DNA of 64,000 nucleotides from Bradyrhizobium nivariense (GTDB lineage Bacteria; Pseudomonadota; Alphaproteobacteria; Rhizobiales; Xanthobacteraceae), in contig NZ_JARVWW010000041.1 of NCBI RefSeq assembly GCF_029846715.1, positions 1 to 64,000 on the forward strand, written 5' to 3'. A model generated the notes under the pieces. It saw only the letters and a program-made list of their open reading frames with translations, did not search any database and was not told the DNA's origin. Shown piece by piece: positions 56,133 to 64,000 of this stretch; positions within the stretch are counted from its first letter, which is position 1, and every line of letters starts with the position of its first letter. The position numbers and the translations under genes were made by a program.

Positions 56133-56507
56133 ATGCGTAAACTAATAATCGGCGCCCTCGCGCTGTTCGTTTCAAACACTACCGCGTTCGCCGGCTCCGG
56201 GGCCATCGCATACTCCAAACCAGATGACGTGGTCGGTACCTCGTACGGGTTTGGATCACAACGGCACGCTAGACGGTGGGCCCTGCTCGACTGTCGCCAG
56301 AACGGCGGCTCGGATTGCCAAATCGAAATTTCCGAAAAGAACGCTTGCGTCGCCGTTGCCGTAGGCAGGGGACGCGGGCTGGGACGTGGGTGGTCGTCCC
56401 ACCCACTTGGTGAATTGGAAGAGGAGCGATCGCAACAAGGCGCGGTGCGCGGATGCAATGAGACCGGCGGCGAGGGCTGCGAAGTGCGGGCCGTAGTTTG
56501 CCACTAA
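56133..56507 (+). CDS. Secreted DUF4189 protein
   Basis: A 124-aa exported protein: signal peptide MRKLIIGALALFVSNTTAFA, then GAIAYSKPDDVVGTSYGFGS, AALLDCRQNGGSDCQIEI-like sequence and ACVAVAVGRGRGLGRGW, ending VRAVVCH. The paired cysteines and the gAiAy / cAavAvG motifs fit DUF4189, a small periplasmic domain of unknown role. GGAGGAAAG lies 7 bases before the ATG. Single gene unit. Confidence 0.75.
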   Translation: MRKLIIGALALFVSNTTAFAGSGAIAYSKPDDVVGTSYGFGSQRHARRWALLDCRQNGGSDCQIEISEKNACVAVAVGRGRGLGRGWSSHPLGELEEERSQQGAVRGCNETGGEGCEVRAVVCH

Positions 56508-57353
56508 CTCGCCGCGAATGAATCCCGGACGTAGTTGCCATAGTTTCGGTCAACGGCTCTAGGGCGGCGCGTCCGGCGAACCGGACCGGCTTTTGTGAAC
56601 CGAGCCCGACGGTCTCGGCCTTTCGTCTTCAATCCTCGCGCTCATTTAAGTGTTGCTTGCCACACTCGCGCGAAGGGCTCGTCGTTTCGCGGCGATGGCT
56701 AGCACTGCCTGTCGCGCGGGTGCCTTGTTAACCGGTCTCGCAACTGCACGCGCTGTCGTGGGCCGCCGTTCCGGCGTCGCTATCACTGCCCCTAAAGCGG
56801 GGTGCCATCCTTTCCGCCTCCATTGCGCTTCGGCCGTCATTTATTTACGCCGGATGGACGTGTACCAAGGCCGCCTATGCCGCCGCCTTGTCTTCGGGCC
56901 CGCGCATGACGATCTTCACCGCGTCAGGTACTCGGCAAAGCGGTTCGCCGGTACGAGGCAATGGTTCTCTGGCTTTAGCCTGCCGCGCCAAGCTCTGGAC
57001 CTCGCGAAGGTGAACGTGTCGCGAAGACTGGACGAGGTCTATGGCAGCCTTCGCCCATCCCAATCCAGCTCGGCGCCCAATCAAGGGGCGGGCACACGAA
57101 TTCCAATCGCCGACGGCCCGAGCTGACGATCGCTCATTCCTGTTTTGTTCGCAATTGGCGCGGACTCGCTGTATAAGAAGCTGTACTTGCCGCGCCATGG
57201 CCGGATCGCCGGGGCTCGCTAAGGCCGCCCGGCCGAACCGCCGCCGTTAGCCTGCATCTGGCTGTGGTTGACGTGGCTTTAACGGCTGAAAGGCATGGTG
57301 GGGACCGACGATCCAAACTATGTTTGTCGCCAGAATGGATGAGTGGACCGCTA
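56508..57353. other. 0.85-kb stretch ahead of ietA, no recognised gene
   Basis: No family match. A GC-rich segment near 56720-56830 contains GGCGTCGCTATCACTGCCCC, similar to words at 63097-63195. The leader of the IetAS pair lies at the end. Confidence 0.35.
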
Positions 57354-58346
57354 ATGGCTCGCGGCGAGTTGATGAAAAAGCTGTTGGCGAGTTACGGCCG
57401 GGACGACGAGTTCCGGGCTATCGCCGAACAGATCATTCTGGAGGAGGAGCAGAAGAACAACCGCGTTCTGGCGCGGTCGCTCCGCCAGACCCTCGACCAT
57501 GCCTCGAATCGCGCGCCACCCCCGCGGGCGCTGGCGCCACTCATTCCGTTCCCGGATGCGGCCAACGACTTCGTCGAGCGCGTCGAGCCGGAGCATACCA
57601 AGAGCGACATCGTTCTCAGCAAGGCCAACATCCGGATTTTTTCCGGACTGATCCAGGAATTCCGCCGAGCTGATGACATCCGTCGCAGCGGACTGCCGGT
57701 ACGGTCCAAGTTACTGTTCTGCGGACCTCCGGGCTGCGGCAAGACTCTTTGCACCGAGATCTTCGCGGGCGAGCTCGGCCTTCCGCTGTTCGTCGTCAAA
57801 ATCGACCGCCTGATCTCGTCCTATCTCGGCGAAACCGCCACCAATATTCGCAAGATTTTCGAGTTCGCGCGCAAGCAGCCCTGCGTCCTCTTTCTCGACG
57901 AGTTCGATGCCCTGGCACGCTCGCGTGACGATACCAGTGAGCACAACGAGTTGCGACGCGTGGTGAACAGCCTTTTGATCTTTATCGACCGGATCAAGCC
58001 GAAGGGCTTTCTTGTCGCGGCGACCAATCTCGACCAATCCCTTGACCCCGCGATCTGGCGTCGCTTCGACGAGGTCATCTGGTTCGAAAAGCCGGACCGG
58101 GAGATGATCGAGCAGTTCCTGGCGTTGAAATTCAAGAATATCAGAATAGCTTTCGATCCGGTTTCCCAAGTCGGTTCACTTGAAGGCTATTCTTTCGCCG
58201 AGATCGAACGGATTTGCGTGCAGGCGATCAAGGCCGCCGTGATCGAGCGCCGCAAAGAGGTGCACGAATCGGACTTTCGTCATGCCGTCGCTGATGAGGT
58301 TCGACGGCGATCTGGTGCCGCGCGCCTGCAGCATTTCGAAGACTGA
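57354..58346 (+). CDS. ietA: AAA+ ATPase, IetA-like
   Basis: A 330-aa AAA+ ATPase: Walker A GPPGCGKT, Walker B CVLFLDEFDAL, sensor-1 AATNLD, arginine finger region DPAIWRRFDEVIWF, and YSFAEIERICVQAIK in the lid. ATG 57354 (MARGELMKKLLASYG) is chosen because the family starts here; the frame is open from 57264. Six bases separate it from the downstream subtilase gene. AAA ATPase plus S8 subtilase is the IetAS pair, first described as a stability module on an Agrobacterium Ti plasmid and later counted among anti-phage systems. The role here is inferred from that pairing. Confidence 0.85.
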   Translation: MARGELMKKLLASYGRDDEFRAIAEQIILEEEQKNNRVLARSLRQTLDHASNRAPPPRALAPLIPFPDAANDFVERVEPEHTKSDIVLSKANIRIFSGLIQEFRRADDIRRSGLPVRSKLLFCGPPGCGKTLCTEIFAGELGLPLFVVKIDRLISSYLGETATNIRKIFEFARKQPCVLFLDEFDALARSRDDTSEHNELRRVVNSLLIFIDRIKPKGFLVAATNLDQSLDPAIWRRFDEVIWFEKPDREMIEQFLALKFKNIRIAFDPVSQVGSLEGYSFAEIERICVQAIKAAVIERRKEVHESDFRHAVADEVRRRSGAARLQHFED

Positions 58347-58352
58347 TCCGGC

Positions 58353-60692
58353 GTGCCACGCTACGACCACCTCCAGCTTCTGCGGCTTCCCGAGCGTCTT
58401 GAGCGCCGGAAGCATGGAGGCGGAGGTGCTGCTCCTCAACGCGAGGCTGGGGGGCATAGCCGCAAGCTTCGTGCTGAGCTCGATACCGCCATCGCCGAGC
58501 AGCAACGCCGTCGTCGGCCGGAGTTTGTCGATCCGTCGCTCATTCTGCGCGTTCGCATGACCGGAATGACGATGGAGGAAGACTGGGAGCGGCTTGGACT
58601 GACCCTGCTCGCCAGCGATGAAGACAAAACCCTGATCCTCTTCGCATCGAATGACGATCTGCAGAGTTTTCGTGACCGCCTGCAAGCCTACGCGCAGGGA
58701 ACCCCGCCTGGACAAGCCGCTCCATCCTATAACGGCTTCGTCACCCGCATCGAAGAAATCGGCGCCGTCGAGCCCCGCGACCGCATCGGGCTACGATTGC
58801 GCGAGGAAGGGCTGACCGCGCCTGAAGACTTTGATGCGAACCGGATCTTTGTCCTCGATATCGAGCTATGGGACATTGGCCGTCGTGAACTCCGCACCCG
58901 AAAGCTTGAGCAAATCGCCGTGTACATTGATGCGCGGGGAGGCGAAGTGCTTGACCGCTATGTTGGCCCATCGATTACGATGTTGCGCGCACGCATGTCC
59001 GGTAACCTGATGCAAACGCTTCTCACGGTCGAAGACGTTGCCGATGTCGATCTGCCGCCTGAACCTGATATCGCCACCGGCGAGGCGTTCGAACTGACCA
59101 TCGCCGATCTGCCCGGGATGGAAGAGATCGAGGAAAACGCGCCGGTCATCGGCATCATCGACAGTGGCATCAACGACCATCCGTTGCTGGCGGGCGCCAT
59201 TGTCGGTGCGATCGGCGTGCCGGAGAGGCTCGGCACGGCCGACGATCGGGGCCACGGCACGCGCGTCGCCGGTGTCTCGCTATTCGGCGATCTGCGCAAC
59301 CAGATTGCCGCCGGCGCATTGGTGCGGGCAGGACGCATCGCCTCGGCCAAGGTCGTGAACGAACGTGGTCAGTTCGACGAGCGTCGCCTTGTTCCGTCTC
59401 AAATGCGCGAAGCGCTGACTGCCCTCAATCAGCGTTTCGGATGTCGCCTCTTTGTCGTCGCACTCGGGGATCCCAAGCGCACCTATGATGGGGGCAAGGT
59501 CGGTCCGTGGGCGGCGACGCTCGATGAACTTGCCCGTGAGCTCGATTCCGTCATCATCGTGTCGGCCGGCAATCGCGCCCCCCGCAGCGGCAGTCGACTG
59601 GAACAAGCCGTCACGGAGTATCCCGGTTATCTGCTCGAGCCGGCCAACCGTCTGTGTGAACCAGCCGGTGCCATGAACGTCCTCACGGTCGGTGCTTTGG
59701 CGCACGGCGAGGGTATTGGCCCCGATCTTGCCGAGCACGTTCATATCCGGCCCATCACACGCGCATTCGAACCCGCGCCTTTCACGCGGATCGGTCCTGG
59801 AATCGGTGGTTCAAGCAAGCCAGACTTGGTCGATGTCGGCGGCACGATGGTATTTGACCCCGCCGTAGCGCGGCTGCGGCTCGGCGAAGACTTGCCGACG
59901 GCCGGCGTTCTCACGCTTCATCATCGGTTTCTTGACCGGCTGTTTACCGCTGGCTCCGGCACGTCCTATGCCGCCCCGCGCGTTGCCCACAAGGCAGCGC
60001 AGATTCTTGCGCGTTTTCCCGGCGCGTCTGCAAACCTTGTCCGTGCTTTGCTTGCAGGCGCAGCGCGCATCCCGGATGAGGCCCAGCTCAGGCTTCAAAC
60101 GCTCGGTGACGATGCCGTGCGTTCAATCTGCGGCCATGGCGCTGCGGATTCAGAGCGGGCCGCATATTCGGATGATCATCGTGTCGTGCTGTACGCCGAG
60201 GATGAGTTGGCGCTCGACCACTTTGCGGTCTATCAATTGCCGATACCCGAGCCGTTCCAGAGTGGCGGCCGTCGCAACATCCGCGTGACGCTTGCTTTCG
60301 ATCCCCCGGTTCGTCACACCCGCGCCGACTATGCCGGTATCGGCATGAATTTTCGTCTCCTGCGAGGATGTGATCCCGATCTGATCTTCGAGCACTTTCG
60401 ACGGAGAACCCAGGAGGAGGGACGCCAGCCGGATATCGACAATCGTTTCGACTGCGGCCTGAAGCCGGGCCCGCGCGAGCGCGAACGTGGAACTCTGCAA
60501 ACCGCGAGCGTAACGTTTACGCGTGGCACCGAAGTCTATGGCGACAATTATTATCTGGTCGTGCGCTGCGACGGCGGCTGGGCAGGAACATTTGAAACGC
60601 AGCAACGCTTTGCAGTCGTGGTGGAGCTGACCCACCAGGCGGAAGTGCAATTGTACGAGCGGCTGCGCGCCCGTGTCCGCGTCCAAGGTTAA
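58353..60692 (+). CDS. ietS: Subtilisin-like serine protease, IetS-like
   Basis: A 779-aa S8 peptidase with catalytic triad D270 (GIIDSGIND), H301 (DDRGHGTRVAG) and S538 (GSGTSYAAPRVA). The N-terminal 250 residues are a non-catalytic region (YDHLQLLRLPERLERRKHGG at the start) and the C-terminal part is a beta-rich domain (VTLAFDPPVRHTRADYAGIG). No signal peptide, so it acts in the cytoplasm, probably regulated by the AAA partner. Start GTG 58353 directly after ietA. The frame is intact with full catalytic residues. Confidence 0.88.
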   Translation: MPRYDHLQLLRLPERLERRKHGGGGAAPQREAGGHSRKLRAELDTAIAEQQRRRRPEFVDPSLILRVRMTGMTMEEDWERLGLTLLASDEDKTLILFASNDDLQSFRDRLQAYAQGTPPGQAAPSYNGFVTRIEEIGAVEPRDRIGLRLREEGLTAPEDFDANRIFVLDIELWDIGRRELRTRKLEQIAVYIDARGGEVLDRYVGPSITMLRARMSGNLMQTLLTVEDVADVDLPPEPDIATGEAFELTIADLPGMEEIEENAPVIGIIDSGINDHPLLAGAIVGAIGVPERLGTADDRGHGTRVAGVSLFGDLRNQIAAGALVRAGRIASAKVVNERGQFDERRLVPSQMREALTALNQRFGCRLFVVALGDPKRTYDGGKVGPWAATLDELARELDSVIIVSAGNRAPRSGSRLEQAVTEYPGYLLEPANRLCEPAGAMNVLTVGALAHGEGIGPDLAEHVHIRPITRAFEPAPFTRIGPGIGGSSKPDLVDVGGTMVFDPAVARLRLGEDLPTAGVLTLHHRFLDRLFTAGSGTSYAAPRVAHKAAQILARFPGASANLVRALLAGAARIPDEAQLRLQTLGDDAVRSICGHGAADSERAAYSDDHRVVLYAEDELALDHFAVYQLPIPEPFQSGGRRNIRVTLAFDPPVRHTRADYAGIGMNFRLLRGCDPDLIFEHFRRRTQEEGRQPDIDNRFDCGLKPGPRERERGTLQTASVTFTRGTEVYGDNYYLVVRCDGGWAGTFETQQRFAVVVELTHQAEVQLYERLRARVRVQG

Positions 60693-60699
60693 GCAGACG

Positions 60700-61245
60700 G
60701 CGAGTGGCACGACGCTGACGTCCGGCGCCCCTTCGGACAGGGACCGTCTCGCACCTTCAAGATGACACCTTTCAGGCCGAGCTTGCAGGCGCGTGCGAAC
60801 ATCTCGCGCCCCTCGATCTCGAAGCTTTCGCTGAACGGGACGTCGGTACCATCGACCGTCTTGCTCAGCTCGGCTTTCCTCTGCATCTGCGGCAGCTTCC
60901 GAAGATCGCGGCCATTCAGGTAGAGGAGTTCGAACGCGACCAGCACGATCTTGATCGACTTACCCTTGAGCTCGTCTGCAGCACCGACAAGTCGGTAGTA
61001 CCGTCGGCGGCGAGGACGACGATCTCGCCGTCGACGACGCTCGAGCTCGCCTTGATGCGCCAGGGGTCGTGCGCGACCTTCTTGAAGCGGTGCGTCCAGT
61101 CGTGGGCCCCGCCGGGTGAAGATCTTGGCCAACTCGTTGGCCAGATGCACCTGTACCCGGGTAGCCATCGAACTTGAGTTCGTGAATCCATCGCCCATCG
61201 GACGGCACCTTCTCGATCGAGGTTGCCAGGGCCGGCGGACAAAAG
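60700..61245 (-). pseudogene. LigD-type ATP-dependent DNA ligase, fragment
   Basis: Minus-strand pieces: PSDGRWIHELKFDGYPG, RVQVHLANELAKIFTRRG, SVVDGEIVVLAADGTTDLSV, ELKGKSIKIVLVAFELLYLN, GRDLRKLPQMQRKAELSK and FEIEGREMFARACKLGLKGV, in order but in three frames. This is the adenylation domain of LigD (the ELKFDGYR lysine motif is present). The polymerase and nuclease domains are missing. Confidence 0.82.
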
Positions 61246-61393
61246 TATGAAGTGGGGGACGAGTCTTGAGAAGACAGGACGATCGGCGTCAGCAGTCCAG
61301 AAAGCTGTCAAAAAGGCCGGCAACAGCCGGAAGCGTGTCGAAAAGCGTCTCGCGCGCTCGGTCTTTGCTCGCGTCGATTGTCCCAGCGCGTGC
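61246..61393. other. Intergenic
   Basis: Nothing recognised. Confidence 0.3.
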
Positions 61394-61659
61394 CTAGGCC
61401 TCGGGCGGGCATTCGGGGCAGGTATCGCCGATCGAGTTCAGGATCTCGGTGACCGCGCCGGTGGCCGCCTCAGGCGAAAGGCCTGGTGGCCGATCCTGGC
61501 GGGCGATTTCGAACGCCCGCTCCCAAGCGTGCCGGTCTGCGAGTCCTGCATCCAGCCGTGATACGCGCATTCGCGGATCACGCCCGCCTCCTGCAGCACC
61601 GCTATCGCCCATCCGCGTGGCGTGCGGGTCGATGTTCGCTTCTCCTTGGTCATCAGCAT
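61394..61659 (-). pseudogene. Small hypothetical gene, frameshifted
   Basis: Two minus-strand frames appear to be parts of one small protein: MTKEKRTSTRTPRGWAIAVL followed by QEAGVIRECAYHGWMQD, then after a frame change ADRHAWERAFEIARQDRPPG and LSPEAATGAVTEILNSIGDT up to CPECPPEA. Typical of a short conserved plasmid/ICE protein of unknown function. Confidence 0.5.
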
Positions 61660-62097
61660 CGGGATCGCTCCTGCGCGAAGGGCGAATCCTTGTGGCCCTC
61701 AAGGCGTTCCGGCTGTTAGCACAGGGCAGCGATTGCAAATTGACGGGGCAGGCGCTTTTCCAGGTGTTCCGCCGCCCTCCAGCGCCTCGTCTGATAAACG
61801 GCGCTGCAGCGCCGGCCTCATCCCAAGGGGCGCGCCGGGACGAAATTACTCGTTGTGCCGGCTGAACAGCGTGCCGTTGAACGCGACGGGGCGAAGCTAT
61901 AAAGAATGGCGGGGTCTGGAAGCTCTGAATTCACTCGGCAGATGGACGTAATTCTGTTCTGGCTCGCTTCAAGAGACGTTGGCTGCGTGGCAGAGAGTCA
62001 TTTTCCCGGGCCGCTAGAGAACCCGCCGGCACTGAAGCCAGTCGAGAATTGGCAAAATCCAATCCGCGAGATTTGCGGTAGCTGCAAGGTCATTGGA
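61660..62097. other. Intergenic, no gene recognised
   Basis: The nuclease frame is open from 61906, but its recognised domain starts later, so this part is not assigned. Confidence 0.35.
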
Positions 62098-62604
62098 ATG
62101 CGTCGAACCTGTGTCGCATTATTTCTCGCCATTGTGGCCGACGATTTTGTCGGACAGGCCAGCGTGATCGACGGCGACACGTTGGAAATGCATGGCGTGC
62201 GCATCCGGCTTTGGGGCATCGATGCACCGGAGAGCAGCCAGCTGTGCCGCGGCGAAGACAGCTTGCAATATCGTTGCGGTGCGCAGGCCGCAAATGACCT
62301 TGACGCCTTCATTGCCCGCCGTCCTGTCAATTGTGTCCCAGTCAGCCTCGACCCGTATGGCCGCACGGTCGCGACCTGCTCGGTCGCGGGTAGGGATCTC
62401 GGTGAATGGCTTGTACGCAACGGGCTTGCGTTGGATTGGCCCCAATACTCGAAGGGCAGGTATCGCGAAGCTCAGCGCCAGGCTGAGCGCTCCGGCCAGG
62501 GGCTATGGAAGGGCAGCTACGTGGAGCCGTGGCTCTATCGTGCATGCATCCGCGCAAGTGGAAAGCCGTCCGCCTGTTCGGATGATGCAAATGCCCATCC
62601 CTGA
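62098..62604 (+). CDS. Thermonuclease (SNase)-family protein
   Basis: A 168-aa staphylococcal-nuclease-fold protein. ASVIDGDTLEMHGVRIRLWG followed by IDAPESSQLC holds the metal/phosphate residues (arginine in RIRLWGIDAPE), and SLDPYGRTVATC contains the second catalytic arginine. GEWLVRNGLALDWPQYSKGR and AQRQAERSGQGLWKG complete the fold. ATG 62098 gives a hydrophobic N-terminus (RRTCVALFLAIVA) that could act as a signal. Common on rhizobial plasmids and integrative elements. Confidence 0.8.
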   Translation: MRRTCVALFLAIVADDFVGQASVIDGDTLEMHGVRIRLWGIDAPESSQLCRGEDSLQYRCGAQAANDLDAFIARRPVNCVPVSLDPYGRTVATCSVAGRDLGEWLVRNGLALDWPQYSKGRYREAQRQAERSGQGLWKGSYVEPWLYRACIRASGKPSACSDDANAHP

Positions 62605-62738
62605 TAGGGATCCCAGCAAGGCGCCAATCCACAAGTCTGCAATGGTTATCAGCGCATCTGGGCAGGTGGCTCTGGCGCGGTTTGGGCGACTCACGCTACC
62701 CATCATTCCCAATCACCTCACTGCACAATGGGAATGAA

Positions 62739-62921
62739 ATGGTTGCTGCCACCTGTGAATTGCCGGCCTCTGGTTACGCGCTTGAAGTCGACGGCCGGCT
62801 CAAAGCCGAATTTGCGACCAGAGACGGCGCCAGGGCAGGTGGCGAAGAACTCAAGAAGCGTTTTCCCATGCTTCAGATCAGGATCTATGACGCGCAGACC
62901 AATGCGCGCGAGGAAATCTAG
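62739..62921 (+). CDS. Small hypothetical protein
   Basis: 60 aa: MVAATCELPASGYALEVDGR then LKAEFATRDGARAGGEELKK, ending IYDAQTNAREEI. The composition and length are like a small conserved protein of rhizobial mobile elements. No function. Start at ATG 62739; longer frame from 62682. Confidence 0.55.
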   Translation: MVAATCELPASGYALEVDGRLKAEFATRDGARAGGEELKKRFPMLQIRIYDAQTNAREEI

Positions 62922-63423
62922 CTCCGCTGATTCAAGTTTTGGCGGAGTTGCTCGGCCAGAGCGCGTGCGGCTGCCGCCGCACCGGGCTATCGTGAACCGA
63001 GCCGCGTTGCGTCTCGGCCGTGCGGCGTCGATCCCTCGCGCAAAGAGATGCAGAGCTCCTCGCCGGGGGCACTCGGAAAAGGGGCTCGCCTGCGGCGATC
63101 GCTATCACTGCCCCGTTCCCGGGTGCCGCTATTGAACCGGTCTCGTCGCTGCACTCGGACCCGCGTGCCGCCTTCGGCGTCGCTATGCTCACGCTCTCCG
63201 GGTGCCATTTTCCGTTGAGGCGAGGCGCCCTGGCGCACGGCTGGTCGGGCCTGCGGCCCTAGGTGGCTCATATCAAGTCCCATGTAGAATCGCTCGGAAG
63301 ATGGGCAACTGAAGATTTCGCATTCTCTCACTTGGAGGGTGAGAGTCAGAGTGTCGCGCGGTTTTGCCGTGACGGGTTATGGGCTGCGAGAGAGGCTCGC
63401 GGCGCCTGTCGCGGAGATCCGCG
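62922..63423. other. Leader of the ArdC-like gene with short repeats
   Basis: GC-rich DNA with recurring words such as GGCGATCGCTATCACTGCC (63096-63114) and GGCGTCGCTATG (63177 on), akin to 56760-56800. No gene seen. GGAGATCC lies just before the ATG at 63424. Confidence 0.4.
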
Positions 63424-64000
63424 ATGTCCAGGCAATATTCTCGGGCGCGCACCGGTGAGGACCGGGCAAACCTTTATGACGAAATCACCAACAAGATCAT
63501 CGCCGAACTGGAGGCTGGCCGAGTGCCGTGGGTGCAGCCTTGGGGCACCGCGGCGGCGAAGGCGCCTTTGGCCATGCCGAAAAGTGCCGCGACCGGCCGT
63601 CAGTACAGCGGCATCAACGTTCTAATCCTCTGGGGAGCAGCCACTGAGCGCGCATTCACAGGTCAGAGCTGGCTTACCTTCCGCCAGGCGCTGTCCCTCG
63701 GTGGTCACGTCCGCAAGGGCGAGCGCGGCACCACCGTGGTCTACGCCGATCGGTTTGTGCCGGCCGAGGAAAAGCGCCGCGCCAGCGAGAACGGTGAGGA
63801 AGCGCAGGCCATTCCGTTTCTCAAGCGCTTCACGGTCTTCAACAGTGATCAATGCGCTGGCCTGCCTGCAGAGATTGCAACAACGGCACCGCCTCCGCCG
63901 CCAGGCCTCATCGAGCCGCAGGTTGAAGACCTGATCAAGGCGACCGGCATCGACTTCCGCATCGGCGGCAACCGTGCCTTTTATATGCCGACGGAGGATT
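63424..64000 (+). CDS. ArdC-like antirestriction protein, N-terminal part
   Basis: Begins MSRQYSRARTGEDRANLYDE and continues ITNKIIAELEAGRVPWVQPW, RQYSGINVLILWGAATERAF, SLGGHVRKGERGTTVVYADR, FTVFNSDQCAGLP. This is the ssDNA-binding N-terminal domain of ArdC-type proteins, which carry a zincin metallopeptidase C-terminus. 192 residues are visible and the gene leaves the window, so the HExxH site is not seen. ArdC enters with conjugative DNA to protect it from restriction. Confidence 0.88.
   Translation, partial: MSRQYSRARTGEDRANLYDEITNKIIAELEAGRVPWVQPWGTAAAKAPLAMPKSAATGRQYSGINVLILWGAATERAFTGQSWLTFRQALSLGGHVRKGERGTTVVYADRFVPAEEKRRASENGEEAQAIPFLKRFTVFNSDQCAGLPAEIATTAPPPPPGLIEPQVEDLIKATGIDFRIGGNRAFYMPTED

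Noticed and set aside
1..64000. CRISPR array or tRNA/rRNA genes
   Set aside because: No regularly spaced repeats and no cloverleaf or rRNA sequence were recognised by eye; a tRNA scan would settle this.

Overview
The window looks like part of a symbiosis island of a Bradyrhizobium-like nitrogen-fixing rhizobium. The reasons are a Bradyrhizobium-type NifH, the gene order nifH-nifQ-nifV-nifW-(fixA relic)-fixB-fixC-fixX with sigma-54/NifA-type promoters, a peroxiredoxin divergent from nifH, and a very high load of broken insertion sequences. Species was not determined; the assignment rests on remembered family sequences.

Layout. 1-12.3 kb is an IS-ridden strip: partial IS66, a phnF-type GntR regulator, a methyltransferase, an aminotransferase, IS701, ISL3, IS110 and recombinase debris, plus minus-strand relics of a second phosphonate locus (a phnG/phnK deletion chimera, a DUF1045 relic and a phnJ relic). 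12.6-27.5 kb is a co-directional block of about 15 kb: a Ugp/Mal-type ABC importer (binding protein, ATPase, two permeases) with an interrupted endonuclease/exonuclease/phosphatase gene, an atypical MurD-like ligase, a methyltransferase, then the C-P lyase genes phnG-H-I-J-M-K-L and a decayed phnN. An OprB-type porin lies convergent to it.

29.7-39.9 kb holds scattered genes that together resemble phosphonate biosynthesis and lipid-headgroup transfer: PEP mutase (pepM), a PntC/LicC-like cytidylyltransferase, a PssA-type CDP-alcohol phosphatidyltransferase (one intact copy and one relic next to the cytidylyltransferase) and a class IV aminotransferase, separated by IS relics. 40.7-50.5 kb is the nitrogen-fixation segment: prx (minus), nifH, nifQ, nifV (with a compensated double frameshift), nifW, a fixA relic, fixB, fixC and fixX.

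50.5-64 kb is accessory DNA: an unknown gene, a truncated DUF155 gene, a broken SMR gene, a radical SAM gene, a broken IS5-family element, a DUF4189 secreted protein, an IetAS-type AAA ATPase/subtilase pair, ligD debris, a thermonuclease-family protein and an ArdC-like gene running off the window end.

How the genes may work together. The visible novelty is phosphonate catabolism (C-P lyase with a non-PhnCDE importer, a MurD-like ligase and a methyltransferase) and phosphonate synthesis (pepM and partners) in the same window as nif/fix. That invites an inference of a rhizopine-like phosphonate made and consumed by the symbiont. No NifA/sigma-54 site was seen on the phosphonate genes, so this remains a hypothesis.
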